Shown one piece after another: positions 8,916-17,858 of a DNA stretch of 53,205 nucleotides. Location of the stretch: assembly GCA_934643865.1 (NCBI GenBank), contig CAKUCX010000018.1, positions 1 to 53,205 on the forward strand. The letters run 5' to 3'. The notes beneath the pieces are model-generated. The model was not told the DNA's origin. It was given only the letters and a program-made list of their open reading frames with translations, and searched no databases. This stretch comes from an uncultured Kiritimatiellota bacterium. GTDB taxonomy: Bacteria > Verrucomicrobiota > Kiritimatiellia > RFP12 > UBA1067. A program made the translations under genes and the position numbers. Each line of letters begins with the position of its first letter. Positions within the stretch are counted from its first letter, which is position 1.

Positions 8916-8957
8916 CGGCTTAAGACAGGAAATCGAAAGTCAAAGGACGGAAAGACG

Positions 8958-10310
8958 ATGACATACGAACAGGCGGCGGCGCTTCTGAAGAAGAACGGGC
9001 AGGAGCAGCTGCTGAGGTTCTGGAAGAAGCTCTCGGCGAAGGCGCGCAAGGCGCTCCTCGCGCAGATCGAGACGATCGACTTCAAGGAGGTCGCGCGCTG
9101 CCAGGCGATGCTGCCCGGCGCGGGCGCGCCGGCCGAAACGGCGAAGAAGGGCCGGCCGACGGCGCCGAAGGTGGCGGCGCTCAAGGGTGCGGCCCTGAAG
9201 AAGGCCGTCGCGGCGGGCGAAAAGGAGCTCGCCGCAGGCCATGTGGGCGTGCTGCTCGTCGCGGGCGGGCAGGGCTCGCGCCTCGGCTTCGACGGGCCGA
9301 AGGGCGCGTATCCGATCGGCCCCGTCACGGGCGCGTCGCTCTTCTACTTCCACGCGCGCAAGGTCCTCGCCATGTCCGTCCGCTCCGCGGCGCGCATCCC
9401 GTTCTACGTGATGACGAGCGCGGCGAACTACGAGGCGACGGTGCGGCACTTCGAGGAGAACGAATACTTCGGGCTCAACGCGGACGACGTCGTCTTCTTC
9501 CGGCAGGGCATGTGGCCGGGCATGACGGCCGACGGCAAGATCATCCTCGACGCGCCCGGGCACGTGTTCATGAGCCCCGACGGCCACGGCGGCATGATCG
9601 GCGCGCTCAAGGCGAACGGCTGCTTCGCGGACATGAAGGCGCGCGGCGTGACGACGCTCTTCTACTTCCAGGTGGACAACCCGATGGTCGAGGTCGCCGA
9701 CCCCGCCTTCATCGGCCTCCACACGCTGGAGAAGAGCGAGTACTCGCTCAAGCTCTGCGCGAAGCGCGACCCGAACGAGGGGCTCGGCATGGTCGTGAAG
9801 CGCGACGGGCACTTCGACATGATCGAATACACCGAGATGACGGACGAGATGAACAACCGCCGCACGAAGTCGGGCGACCTCTACTTCAAGTTCGGCTCGC
9901 CGGCGATCCACGTCTTCTCGCGCGCGTTCCTCGAACGCCTCGCCGCCAAGGACATGCCCCTCCACCTCGCGCACAAGAAGATCGCGACGGTGGACGAAAA
10001 GGGGAACGTCGTCAAGGCGGCGGAGCCGAACGGCTACAAGTTCGAGAAGTTCATCTTCGACGCGCTCCCCGAGGCGAAGGGCGTGACCTGCTTCGCGTTC
10101 GACCGCCGCGAGGAGTTCTCGCCCGTCAAGAACGCGGAGGGCAAGGACTCGGCCGCGACGTGCAAGGCGGACCTCCAGGCCAAGTGGCGCCGCCAGCTCG
10201 CGAAGGCGGGCGTCGCCGTCGCCGCGTCGCTCGCCGTGGAGCTCGATCCCGTCTACGCGCTCGACGCCGCCGAGATCGCGCAGACCGGCCTCCTCCTCCA
10301 GGCGGAGTGA
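8958..10310 (+). CDS. UDP-sugar/UDP-N-acetylglucosamine pyrophosphorylase (UDPGP family)
   Basis: 450 residues, cytoplasmic. After an ~90-residue helical N-terminus comes the nucleotide-binding signature LLVAGGQGSRLGFDGPKGAYPIGP, typical of eukaryote-like UDP-GlcNAc/UDP-GalNAc pyrophosphorylases and the bacterial members of the same family. MTSAANYEATVRHF, GHGGMIGAL and FYFQVDNPMVEVADP are further uridine/sugar-phosphate binding blocks in the expected order. It makes UDP-sugars from UTP and sugar 1-phosphate, probably supplying precursors for the polysaccharide genes upstream or for the cell wall. Start at 8958 is preceded by GGAAAGAC. The exact sugar is not determinable. Confidence 0.88.
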   Translation: MTYEQAAALLKKNGQEQLLRFWKKLSAKARKALLAQIETIDFKEVARCQAMLPGAGAPAETAKKGRPTAPKVAALKGAALKKAVAAGEKELAAGHVGVLLVAGGQGSRLGFDGPKGAYPIGPVTGASLFYFHARKVLAMSVRSAARIPFYVMTSAANYEATVRHFEENEYFGLNADDVVFFRQGMWPGMTADGKIILDAPGHVFMSPDGHGGMIGALKANGCFADMKARGVTTLFYFQVDNPMVEVADPAFIGLHTLEKSEYSLKLCAKRDPNEGLGMVVKRDGHFDMIEYTEMTDEMNNRRTKSGDLYFKFGSPAIHVFSRAFLERLAAKDMPLHLAHKKIATVDEKGNVVKAAEPNGYKFEKFIFDALPEAKGVTCFAFDRREEFSPVKNAEGKDSAATCKADLQAKWRRQLAKAGVAVAASLAVELDPVYALDAAEIAQTGLLLQAE

Positions 10311-10370
10311 GGCGGGCGGACGCGCCCCCTGCCATGCGTCGGCGTCCGTCCGGCATGAGACGAAAAAGTA

Positions 10371-10379
10371 TGGTACACT
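10371..10379 (+). promoter_or_regulatory. Extended -10 element (TGG-TACACT) for the GH2 gene
   Basis: TGGTACACT ends 7 bases before the ATG at 10387, so the predicted transcription start falls on or beside the start codon. No Shine-Dalgarno and no clear -35 are visible. Confidence 0.5.
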
Positions 10380-10386
10380 TTCCGGC

Positions 10387-12126
10387 ATGAAACACGCGAT
10401 GACGATGGTCGGGGCGGCGCTCTGCGCGGCCGGAACGATGGTTCATGCGGCGGTCCTCGACCTGAACGGGTCGTGGGAGTTCCGCTTCGAGGAGGGGAAG
10501 GCGCCGGCCCAGACGGCGGGTGCGGCGTTTGCCGCGACGGACCGCATGGCCGTGCCGGGCTGCTACGACATGATGCCGCAGTGGCTCTGCAAGCGCGGGA
10601 CGGGCCTCTACCGCCGCACGTTCACGCTCGACCGGGCGGTGGACAACGCCTGGCTCGTCGTCGACGGCATGGGGCTCGTCGGCCACTTCCAGATCGACGG
10701 CCGGGACCTCGGGACGCACCCCTATCCCTACGCGCGGCTGGAGCTGGAGACGGGTCCGCTCGCCGCCGGCACGCACACGCTCTTCGCCGCGCTCGACAAC
10801 CGCTTCGACTGGGAGACCCTGCATCTCGCGCGCCCCTACTACGACTTCTACCTCTTCGGCGGCTTCTACCACGGCGTGTCGCTGCGTTTCGACAACCGCA
10901 CGCTCTTCGTGCGCACGCGCGACTACCGGGCGGGGACGGTGGAGATCGAGGCCGTGAACTTCAAGGACGCCGACTTCGACGCGACGCTCGTCTTCGACGG
11001 CACGAACGCCGTCCAGGCGGCGTTCCGCAACGCGCGCGCGACGGTGCGCGTGCCGCACTTCAGACTCTGGTCGCCCGAGGCCCCGAACCTCCACACGGTC
11101 GCCCTCGCGCACGGCGCGGCGGTGCCCGTCGCCGTCCGCTTCGGCATCCGCGAGATCAAGGCGGCGGACCGGCGGCTCTGGCTCAACGGCAGACCGCTCT
11201 ACCTGAAGGGGGCGAACCGCCACGAGTCGCACCCGCAGTTCGGCGCGGCGACGCCCGAGGCGCTCATGGTCGAGGACATCCAGAACCTCAAGGCGCTCGG
11301 CGGGAACTTCTTCCGGGGCTGCCACTACCAGCAGGCGCAGCGCTTCCTCGACTACTGCGACGAGATGGGCGTCCTCGTGTGGGAGGAGTCGCTCGGCTGG
11401 GGGAACGGCAGCCACGGCGGCAAGATGTCGTCATACGAGCTGACGAACGAGACGTTCATCGCCGAACAGCTGATCGAGACGCGGGAGATGGTGCGCACGA
11501 GCTTCAACCACCCGTCCGTCATCATCTTCGCGTTCATGAACGAGTTCGCGTCCGGCTCGAAGCCCGGCAAGGCGCTTGCGGACAAGCTCATCGCGGCGAT
11601 CAGGGCCGAGGACAGCGGGCGGCTCGTCACCTACGCCTGCTGCCATAACGGCAGCGACATCGCGAACGCGAACACGGACCTCGTCGCCTTCAACACCTAT
11701 CCGGGCTGGATCGGGAGCGACGCGGGCGACCCCGCGAACCTGCGCCGCCTCATCAAGGAGGACGTCGACAAGGTCGTTTCGCGCTTCCGCAGGCTCTACC
11801 CCCACAAGCCGATCATCGTCGCCGAGATGGGCACGTGCGGCGTCTACGGGCATCACGACCCCGCCGGGGCGCAGTGGACGGAGGAGTTCGAGGCCGAGTA
11901 TGTCGGCGACGTGCTGGATGTCGTCTTCGCCCACCCCGAGATCACCGGCATGACGATCTGGCAGTTCACGGATGCGCGCAGCTACCACCGGGGCGGCGCG
12001 ACGATCCGCACGAAGCCCTTTGCGCAGAACCTTGCGGGGCTCTACGACGGTTTCCGCCGTCCGAAGGCCGTCGTGCCGGTCGTGAAGGCGAAGTTCGCCC
12101 AGAAGGCCAAGATGGAGGAACGGTAG
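10387..12126 (+). CDS. Secreted GH2 glycoside hydrolase (beta-galactosidase/glucuronidase-like)
   Basis: 579 residues with a signal peptide (MKHAMTMVGAALCAAGTMVHAA). Domain order is that of GH2: jelly-roll sugar-binding domain (~25-190, with LDLNGSWEFRF and VPGCYDMMPQW), Ig-like domain (~190-265) and a TIM barrel from ~270 (YLKGANRHESHPQFG). The acid/base glutamate is expected in AFMNEF (Glu386) and the nucleophile in IVAEMGT (Glu480); both are present. It hydrolyses beta-linked galactosides, glucuronides or mannosides. Length is short for GH2 because there is no C-terminal domain. It is followed after 1 bp by another secreted glycosidase-like gene, suggesting joint action on one glycan. Confidence 0.87.
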   Translation: MKHAMTMVGAALCAAGTMVHAAVLDLNGSWEFRFEEGKAPAQTAGAAFAATDRMAVPGCYDMMPQWLCKRGTGLYRRTFTLDRAVDNAWLVVDGMGLVGHFQIDGRDLGTHPYPYARLELETGPLAAGTHTLFAALDNRFDWETLHLARPYYDFYLFGGFYHGVSLRFDNRTLFVRTRDYRAGTVEIEAVNFKDADFDATLVFDGTNAVQAAFRNARATVRVPHFRLWSPEAPNLHTVALAHGAAVPVAVRFGIREIKAADRRLWLNGRPLYLKGANRHESHPQFGAATPEALMVEDIQNLKALGGNFFRGCHYQQAQRFLDYCDEMGVLVWEESLGWGNGSHGGKMSSYELTNETFIAEQLIETREMVRTSFNHPSVIIFAFMNEFASGSKPGKALADKLIAAIRAEDSGRLVTYACCHNGSDIANANTDLVAFNTYPGWIGSDAGDPANLRRLIKEDVDKVVSRFRRLYPHKPIIVAEMGTCGVYGHHDPAGAQWTEEFEAEYVGDVLDVVFAHPEITGMTIWQFTDARSYHRGGATIRTKPFAQNLAGLYDGFRRPKAVVPVVKAKFAQKAKMEER

Positions 12127-12127
12127 G

Positions 12128-13921
12128 ATGACGAAGAAGGCTTTTGTGGCGGGCGCGCTCGCCGTCTGCGCGGTGGTCGCCGCGTCGGGCGTGGAAATCG
12201 AGCTGGCGTGGACGCTGAAGAACGGGAAGACCGAGATCGAGCGCGTGCAGGTGGCGGAGAGGGACGGCGTGACGGCGTTCGCGCTGCCGCGCGCGGCGAT
12301 CCGGGCGAAGGGCGCGAAGCGCCTCGCGGTGACGCCGGACTTCGCGACGGCGAAGGTGGGCGATGTGGGCTACTGGGTCGTCCCCACGGGGCAGTACGGC
12401 ACGTTCCGCTGCGAGAAGGGGGACTTCTCGTGCAGTTGGCCGTCGATGTCCATGTTCGGCATGAAGACGCCCGTGAAGACCTACGTCGCGCTCGTGAAGG
12501 GCCTGAAGTACTACTTCACGGCGCGCGTGACGGCGCGCGACGGCGTCTACCGCCAGAGCTGCGTGCTCAACGAGGAGCAGTGCAGTGCGCCCTACGAGGA
12601 CTTCGCGATCGAGTGGCGCACGCTCACGGGCGACGCGGCGGACTACAGCGGCATGGCGCGCGCGTACCGGGCGTACCAGCTCGAACGGGGCGCGGTGAAG
12701 CCGTTCAAGGAGCGCGTGAAGGGCAACGACGCCCTCAAGTACGCCGTCGCGGCGCCCGAGATCCGCATCCGCCAGGCGTGGAAGCCGGTGCCGAGCCCGG
12801 TGCCGGAGCAGGTGCCCGAGAACGAGCCCGCGATCAAGCGGGTGGCCGTCACGTTCGACCGCGTGGGCGACATCGCGCGCGAGCTGAAGCGCCAGGGCGT
12901 CGGCAGGGCCGAACTCTGCCTCGTGGGGTGGAACATCGGCGGGCACGACGGGCGCTGGCCGCAGTCGTTCCCGGTCGAGCCGGCGCTCGGCGGCGAGGCG
13001 AAGCTGCGCCGGTGCATCAAGGATACGCAGGACTGCGGCTACCTGATCGTGCCGCACGCCAACTTCCGCGACGCCTACCGCATCGCCGAGAACTGGGACA
13101 TCGAGTACCTGATCAAGAACGACAAGGGCGAGCCCGCGCAGGCGCACAGCCAGTTCTGGGGCGGCGGACGCCAGTTCCAGATCTGCCCGCAGCGCGCGTG
13201 GGAGTTCTGGTCCTCGCGCGAGATGCCGCGCATGGCGGCGCTCGGTTTCCGGGGGATGGGGTACTTCGACGTGGTGACGATCCTCCTCGCGCCCGTCTGC
13301 AACGACCCGCGCCACCCGCTCAGCCGCGCGGAGGCGGCCGCGTGGTGGGGGAAGAGCGCGGAGACGGCGCGCGCGTTCTTCGGCGGCTTCGCGTCGGAGG
13401 GCTCGCTCGACCACTTCGCCGGCTCGCTCGATTCGGTGCTCTATGCGTCCTTCGGCGACCCGCGCGCGAAGAACAAGGGTCTCGTCGACGGGATGCTGCC
13501 CGTCTGGCAGCTCGTCTACAACGGCATCATCGTCAACAACCCGTTCACGACGACGGTCAACTTCACGGCGCAGGACCGCTATTCGCGCCTCAAGCTGCTC
13601 GAATACGGCGGTCGCCCGAACTTCTACTTCTACTCGAAGTTCGTGGACGACGGGACGGACTGGATGGGCAAGAGCGACCTCGGCTGCGCGACGGACGAGG
13701 AGCTGCGCGCCTCAGTCGCGAAGATCAAGGCCGGCTGGGACATCTGGGCCCCCCTCAGCCACCTGCAGTTCGAGTATATGCGCCGCCATGCGCGGCTCGC
13801 CGCCGACGTCTTCCTCACCGAGTGGGAGGACGGCACGCGCCTCGTCACGAACTACCGAACTTCGCCCTACACGTTCGAGGGCCACGTCATCTCCGCAGAG
13901 GACTACCTCGTCTTGAAATGA
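12128..13921 (+). CDS. Secreted glycosidase-like protein (DUF5696/GH101-GH129-like TIM barrel, tentative)
   Basis: 597 residues with a signal peptide (MTKKAFVAGALAVCAVVAAS). A beta-rich N-terminal domain (to ~residue 200, with a YYFTARVTARDGVYRQ segment) is followed by a likely (beta/alpha)8 barrel: GRAELCLVGWNIGGHDG, LIVPHANFRDAYR, GFRGMGYFDVV and FGGFASEGSLDHFAGSLDS. The conserved Asp in GYFDVV and Glu in ASEGSLD are candidate catalytic residues. The layout recalls the GH101/GH129/DUF5696 clan acting on alpha-N-acetylgalactosamine-containing glycans, but I cannot confirm the family. Start at 12128 lies one base after the GH2 stop, so the two are co-transcribed. Host mucin-type glycans would be a plausible target. 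Confidence 0.65.
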   Translation: MTKKAFVAGALAVCAVVAASGVEIELAWTLKNGKTEIERVQVAERDGVTAFALPRAAIRAKGAKRLAVTPDFATAKVGDVGYWVVPTGQYGTFRCEKGDFSCSWPSMSMFGMKTPVKTYVALVKGLKYYFTARVTARDGVYRQSCVLNEEQCSAPYEDFAIEWRTLTGDAADYSGMARAYRAYQLERGAVKPFKERVKGNDALKYAVAAPEIRIRQAWKPVPSPVPEQVPENEPAIKRVAVTFDRVGDIARELKRQGVGRAELCLVGWNIGGHDGRWPQSFPVEPALGGEAKLRRCIKDTQDCGYLIVPHANFRDAYRIAENWDIEYLIKNDKGEPAQAHSQFWGGGRQFQICPQRAWEFWSSREMPRMAALGFRGMGYFDVVTILLAPVCNDPRHPLSRAEAAAWWGKSAETARAFFGGFASEGSLDHFAGSLDSVLYASFGDPRAKNKGLVDGMLPVWQLVYNGIIVNNPFTTTVNFTAQDRYSRLKLLEYGGRPNFYFYSKFVDDGTDWMGKSDLGCATDEELRASVAKIKAGWDIWAPLSHLQFEYMRRHARLAADVFLTEWEDGTRLVTNYRTSPYTFEGHVISAEDYLVLK

Positions 13922-13952
13922 GCTTCGCGCTGGTTCCAGCGTCCCGGAAGAA

Positions 13953-13980
13953 CGTGCCCGTTCCCGGCACGCCCCTTCCT
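13953..13980 (+). terminator. Possible intrinsic terminator after the glycosidase pair
   Basis: Inverted repeat CGTGCC (13953-13958) / GGCACG (13966-13971), 7-base loop, followed by CCCCTTCCT. Weak U tract. Confidence 0.4.
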
Positions 13981-14021
13981 GTCGGCCGATTCCCGGGCGC
14001 GGCCTCCTGCGCCAAATCGGC

Positions 14022-14051
14022 TTGACTTCTGTGCCTTAATCGTTTTACAAT
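14022..14051 (+). promoter_or_regulatory. Sigma70-type promoter for the ftsB-like/M50/hemW genes
   Basis: TTGACT at 14022-14027 and TACAAT at 14046-14051 with an 18-bp spacer; the first gene starts 17 bp downstream. Confidence 0.7.
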
Positions 14052-14068
14052 ACGCGCACATTGGGCAC

Positions 14069-14353
14069 ATGAACGATTTTCTGCACAGAGTTCTCCAGGT
14101 TTTTTTCTTCCTCGGCTTCATCAGCATTGTCGTCGCAGGCGTGATGGTCTCCTATCCGAAGTACAACCACGCGCGGGGGCTCGCGGCGGAGCGGGAGCGC
14201 ATCCATCGCCGCATCGACGAGAAGAGCCGCGAGATCGACGAAATCCGCGCAAAGCAGCGGCGGTTCAACGCCGACCGCGAGTTCGTCGAGGCGTTGGCGC
14301 GACAGAATCGGCGCGTCTTTCCGGGCGAGCTCGTCTTCATCTTCGACGACTGA
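14069..14353 (+). CDS. FtsB/DivIC-family septum formation initiator
   Basis: 94 residues. A short cytoplasmic N-terminus and one membrane segment (LQVFFFLGFISIVVAGVMV, residues ~9-27) precede a coiled coil (about residues 35-70: AAERERIHRRIDEKSREIDEIRAKQ). The C-terminal segment FVEALARQNRRVFPGELVFIF matches the conserved end of FtsB/DivIC (…EExARExLgmvkpGE). Such proteins link FtsL and FtsQ and control septal cell-wall synthesis. The gene is first in a likely three-gene unit with the M50-like protease (6 bp gap) and HemW-like gene. Size and layout are typical of the family. Confidence 0.82.
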   Translation: MNDFLHRVLQVFFFLGFISIVVAGVMVSYPKYNHARGLAAERERIHRRIDEKSREIDEIRAKQRRFNADREFVEALARQNRRVFPGELVFIFDD

Positions 14354-14359
14354 CCGGCG

Positions 14360-15064
14360 GTGGCGGGGGCGTTGAGATTTCTGCTGGCGCTGGCGGCGCT
14401 GCCGCTCGCGTGGGGCGTGGCGCGGTCGCTCGTCGACATGCTGGGGAGCATCCCGGCGGAAGGGCGCGCCGTCGTGCCGGCGGGCGTGGTGGCCGTGTTC
14501 GCGGGGCTCGTCGCCCAGTTGGCCGTCTGGAAGTTCCTGCCGCCGCCCGTCCGGGCCTACGTCTTCGGGCACGAACTCACGCACGCCCTCTGGGGGCTTC
14601 TCTTCGGCGCGCGCGTCTCCAAGCTGCGCGTCGGAGCCTCCGGCGGATCCGTGACGCTCTCGAAGTCGAACGTGTGGATTACCCTTGCGCCCTACTTCTT
14701 TCCGTTCTACACGGCCGTCGTCGCGCTTGCCGCCCTCGTCGTGCGCTGCTTCGCCTCCCCGCTCCCGCTGCCGTGCGCCTGGCTCTTCGCAGTGGGGTTC
14801 ACCTGGTGCTTCCACTGCTGCTTCACGATCCGCTCGCTCCTGCAGCCCCAGCCGGACATCAAGGAATTCGGGCGGCTCTTCTCCTACGTGCTGATCTGGG
14901 TCTTCAACGTCGCCGGCGTCGCCGCGTGGATCGTCTGCACGGCGGGCATCCCCTGGACGGCCTTCGCCCGTTCGCTTCTCTCGCGCGCGGCGAACGCCTA
15001 TCTTTCCGTCGGTTCCAGCGCCGCGTGGCTCTATGAATCCCTCCGTGCGCTTCTCAGGGGCTGA
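14360..15064 (+). CDS. M50-like integral membrane metalloprotease
   Basis: 234 residues, starting with GTG six bases after the preceding stop. It is strongly hydrophobic with about six membrane segments. The zinc-binding motif HELTH is at residues 71-75 (GHELTHALWG), followed by a G-rich segment and a WITLAPYFFPFY block that may hold the M50 NPDG-like region. A third zinc ligand is not obvious. It resembles short M50/site-2-protease-like proteins annotated as 'M50 family metallopeptidase', without PDZ or CBS domains. Substrate unknown; it could cleave a membrane-bound regulator. Association with a division gene is only positional. Confidence 0.7.
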   Translation: MAGALRFLLALAALPLAWGVARSLVDMLGSIPAEGRAVVPAGVVAVFAGLVAQLAVWKFLPPPVRAYVFGHELTHALWGLLFGARVSKLRVGASGGSVTLSKSNVWITLAPYFFPFYTAVVALAALVVRCFASPLPLPCAWLFAVGFTWCFHCCFTIRSLLQPQPDIKEFGRLFSYVLIWVFNVAGVAAWIVCTAGIPWTAFARSLLSRAANAYLSVGSSAAWLYESLRALLRG

Positions 15065-15082
15065 GCCTGTCTCCTGTCTGAA

Positions 15083-16150
15083 ATGGCGATGAACCTCTAC
15101 GTCCATTTCCCGTTCTGCAGGGCGAAGTGCGCCTACTGCGCGCTCCTCTCCCGTGCCGGCGCCTCGGCGGCGGTGCGCGCCGCGCACGTCGCCCGCGTCG
15201 TGCGGGAACTCCCCGAAGGGCCGTTCGCGACCGTCTACTTCGGCGGCGGCACGCCCGCCCTCTGCGACCTTGCGCCGCTTCTTGCCGCCTTGAAGCCGCG
15301 CCTCGCGCAGGGGGCCGAATTCTCCGTCGAGCTTCATCCGCTCGACGTGTCGGACCGTCTCCTGGAGACGCTGCGCCACGGCGGCGTCAACCGCGTGTCG
15401 CTGGGTGTCCAGAGCTTCGACGACGCGGCGCTCGCGGCAATGGGGCGCGGGCACACGGCGCGCGACGCCGAGAGGGCCTTCCGCCGCGTGCAGGCCGCCT
15501 TCCCGAATGCGGGGCTCGACCTCATCGCCGGCTGGCCGGGGATGGATGCGGCGCGCTGGCGCGCGACGCTTGCGCGGGCGTGCGACCTCGCGCCCGTCCA
15601 TGCGAGCTGCTACGCGCTCATCCGCGAGCCGAAGACGCGCCTCGACCGTGCCGTGCGGGAAGGGCGGCTTGTCCTCCCCGACGACGCGCGCGCGCTCGAC
15701 CAGGTTGCGGTGGCCCAGGACGCCTTCGCCGCCGCCGGGCTCGTCCGCTATGAGGTCTCGAACTACGCGCGGCCCGGCTTCGCCTGCCGCCACAACTGCG
15801 CCGTCTGGCGCGGCGAGGACTATACGGGCCTCGGCGAGGGCGCGCATGGCCGCGTCGGGCTCATGCGTACGGTCGGCACCGCCACGGGCTACGAGACGGC
15901 GACGGCCACGGCGGCCGAGGACGCCTTCGCGCGCGCCGTCCTCGCCCTTCGGACGGCCGAGGGGATCGACCTCGCCGACGTCGCGCGCCGCCATCCGCTT
16001 CTTGCACCGCACCTCGCCGCCTGGCGCGCGCGCCTCGACGCGCTCGTCGCGCCGGGCATCCTCCGCCGGCCGGCCCCCGACCGCTTCGTTCCCACGGCGC
16101 GCGGCTTCGAGGTCTGCGACGCCGTCATGGCCGAGCTTGTGCGGCCATGA
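15083..16150 (+). CDS. HemW-like radical SAM protein (coproporphyrinogen III oxidase family)
   Basis: 355 residues. The [4Fe-4S] radical-SAM motif CRAKCAYC (Cys12, Cys16, Cys19) follows YVHFPFC, the hallmark of the HemN/HemW family. Next come TVYFGGGTPAL (SAM binding), EFSVELHP, RVSLGVQSFDDAAL and a C-terminal RYEVSNYARPGFACRHNCAVWRGEDYTGLGEGAHG block. Bacterial HemW is a haem chaperone rather than a true oxidase. The usual HemN second-SAM features are not evident. It ends only 28 bp from the 3' end of convergent gdhA. Family assignment is secure; exact role inferred. Confidence 0.88.
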   Translation: MAMNLYVHFPFCRAKCAYCALLSRAGASAAVRAAHVARVVRELPEGPFATVYFGGGTPALCDLAPLLAALKPRLAQGAEFSVELHPLDVSDRLLETLRHGGVNRVSLGVQSFDDAALAAMGRGHTARDAERAFRRVQAAFPNAGLDLIAGWPGMDAARWRATLARACDLAPVHASCYALIREPKTRLDRAVREGRLVLPDDARALDQVAVAQDAFAAAGLVRYEVSNYARPGFACRHNCAVWRGEDYTGLGEGAHGRVGLMRTVGTATGYETATATAAEDAFARAVLALRTAEGIDLADVARRHPLLAPHLAAWRARLDALVAPGILRRPAPDRFVPTARGFEVCDAVMAELVRP

Positions 16151-16178
16151 CGGACGTGCCGCGCGCGTCCGGGCGGCC

Positions 16179-17552
16179 TTAGACGACGCCCTGCGCGAGC
16201 ATCGCGTCGGCGACCTTCGTGAAGCCGGCGATGTTGGCGCCCATCACGTAGTTGCCCTTGTGGCCGTACTTCTCGGCGGCCGCCCAGGCGTTGTCGTGGA
16301 TCGCCTTCATGATGCCCTTGAGCTTTGCGTCGACTTCCTCGGCGGTCCAGCTGAGGCGACCGGAGTTCTGCGACATTTCGAGGCCCGAGGTCGCGACGCC
16401 GCCGGCGTTCGAGGCCTTGCCCGGGGAGTACATGATCTTCGCGTTGACGAACGCCTCGATGGCGTCCGGCGTCGAGGGCATGTTCGCGCCCTCGCCCACG
16501 AGCGTGCAGCCGTGCTGGAGGAGGTAGGCCGCGTCCTTGCCGTCGAGCTCGTTCTGGCGCGCGCACGGGAAGGCGCAGTCGATCTGGTCGGCGATCTGCC
16601 AGCTGTTCGCGCCCTTGTAGAACGCGACGCCCGCCTTGTCCTTCGCGAAGTCGGCGAGTTCGCCGCGCGTGACGTTCTTGAGGACCATGACTTCCTGCAG
16701 CATCTCCTCGGTGAGGCCGTCCTTGCAGTAGATTGCACCCGAACGGTCGGAGAGGGTGAGCACCTTCGCGCCGAGCTGCATGAGCTTCTGGGCGGCGAAG
16801 GAGGCGACGTTGCCGGCGCCGGAGATGACGCACTTCTTGCCCTCGAAGGTTTCGCCGCGCATGGCGAGCATGTTCTCGGCGAAGTAGATGTCACCGTAGC
16901 CGGTCGCCTCGGGACGGATGAGCGAGCCGCCGTAGGAGAGACCCTTGCCGGTGAGAACGCCCGTCCATTCGTTGACGAGGCGCTTGTACTGCCCGAAGAG
17001 GTAGCCGATCTCGCGGCCGCCCACGTTCATGTCGCCGGCGGGGACGTCGGTGTCGGGGCCGATGTGGCGGTAGAGTTCCGTCATGAAGCTCTGGCAGAAA
17101 CGCATGACCTCGCGATCGCTGCAGCGCGTGCCGGGGGTGTGGGGGCTCTGCTTCGGGTTGAAGTCCGAACCTCCCTTGCCGCCGCCCATCGGGAGGGTCG
17201 TGAGGGAGTTCTTGAAGACCTGCTCGAAGGCGAGGAACTTGAGGACAGAGAGGTTCACCGACGGATCGAAGCGGAGACCGCCCTTGTACGGCCCGATCGC
17301 CGCGTTCATCTGGATGCGGTAGCCGCGGTTCACGCGCACGGCGCCCGTGTCGTCCACCCACGGTACGCGGAACATGATCACGCGCTCCGGTTCCACCATC
17401 CGCTCCAGGATGGCCTCCTGCTGGTAGACCTTGTTCGCGTCGATGACGGGCGAGAGGGTGGTCAACACCTCGTCGACGGCCTGGAGGAACTCCGGCTCGT
17501 TCGCGTTCTTCGCCTTGACGTCGTTGAGAACCGCTTCGATGTATGCGTTCAT
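16179..17552 (-). CDS. gdhA: NADP-type glutamate dehydrogenase
   Basis: 457 residues, the usual length for hexameric bacterial GdhA. The start at 17552 (MNAYIEAVLNDVKAKN) is preceded by AAGGAT. Motifs in order: VPWVDDTGAVRVNRGYRIQ, GPYKGGLRFDPSVN (substrate Lys), LPMGGGKGGSDFNPK (catalytic Lys region), DVPAGDMNVGGREIGYL, and the Rossmann motif VISGAGNVASFAAQKL. It interconverts 2-oxoglutarate plus ammonium and glutamate and is the cell's ammonium entry point. It is convergent with the HemW-like gene and divergent from the flavodiiron gene, with a 306-bp intergenic region containing two palindromes. Confidence 0.95.
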   Translation of the reverse strand: MNAYIEAVLNDVKAKNANEPEFLQAVDEVLTTLSPVIDANKVYQQEAILERMVEPERVIMFRVPWVDDTGAVRVNRGYRIQMNAAIGPYKGGLRFDPSVNLSVLKFLAFEQVFKNSLTTLPMGGGKGGSDFNPKQSPHTPGTRCSDREVMRFCQSFMTELYRHIGPDTDVPAGDMNVGGREIGYLFGQYKRLVNEWTGVLTGKGLSYGGSLIRPEATGYGDIYFAENMLAMRGETFEGKKCVISGAGNVASFAAQKLMQLGAKVLTLSDRSGAIYCKDGLTEEMLQEVMVLKNVTRGELADFAKDKAGVAFYKGANSWQIADQIDCAFPCARQNELDGKDAAYLLQHGCTLVGEGANMPSTPDAIEAFVNAKIMYSPGKASNAGGVATSGLEMSQNSGRLSWTAEEVDAKLKGIMKAIHDNAWAAAEKYGHKGNYVMGANIAGFTKVADAMLAQGVV

Positions 17553-17713
17553 GTGTATCCTTGTTGCGTGTGTCGGCCGCTGGGCCGGAATGAAGACTTT
17601 TAAAATATCAAGCAGAAATCGTGCCGTTTGAAGGTCGTTAGGTGAGACGGGGCGCATCCGCGTCGTTCATCCAGTCGCGAACGGGCTTCGCGGCGGCGTG
17701 CGAGCATGCGATT

Positions 17714-17758
17714 TTACAGATTCTGTAATTTGCTGGTCTGAGATTTACATGATCTGTA
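17714..17758. promoter_or_regulatory. Two operator-like palindromes between gdhA and the flavodiiron gene
   Basis: Perfect 7-1-7 inverted repeat TTACAGATTCTGTAA at 17714-17728, and a related TACATGATCTGTA at 17746-17758. Both share the form TACA-N5-TGTA and their starts are 31 bp apart, three helical turns. They sit 100-145 bp upstream of fprA and about 160-200 bp upstream of gdhA. A TACAAT hexamer (17757-17762) overlaps the second. The 7-1-7 form recalls Fur/PerR-type boxes, but the sequence is not a known consensus. The rest of the intergenic region (17553-17713, 17763-17802) shows nothing obvious. Confidence 0.55.
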
Positions 17759-17802
17759 CAATAAGCCGTGCGCCCCTCGTGCGGCGGCGCCGCTGTCACC
17801 GC

Positions 17803-17832
17803 TTGCGTGAGTTCTTCGGCGTATGGTATACT
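17803..17832 (+). promoter_or_regulatory. Promoter of the flavodiiron protein gene
   Basis: TTGCGT at 17803-17808, 18-bp spacer, TATACT at 17827-17832, with an extended TGG before the -10. Confidence 0.7.
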
Positions 17833-17858
17833 TCCGCCTTTGAAGCCAAGGAGAGAAC

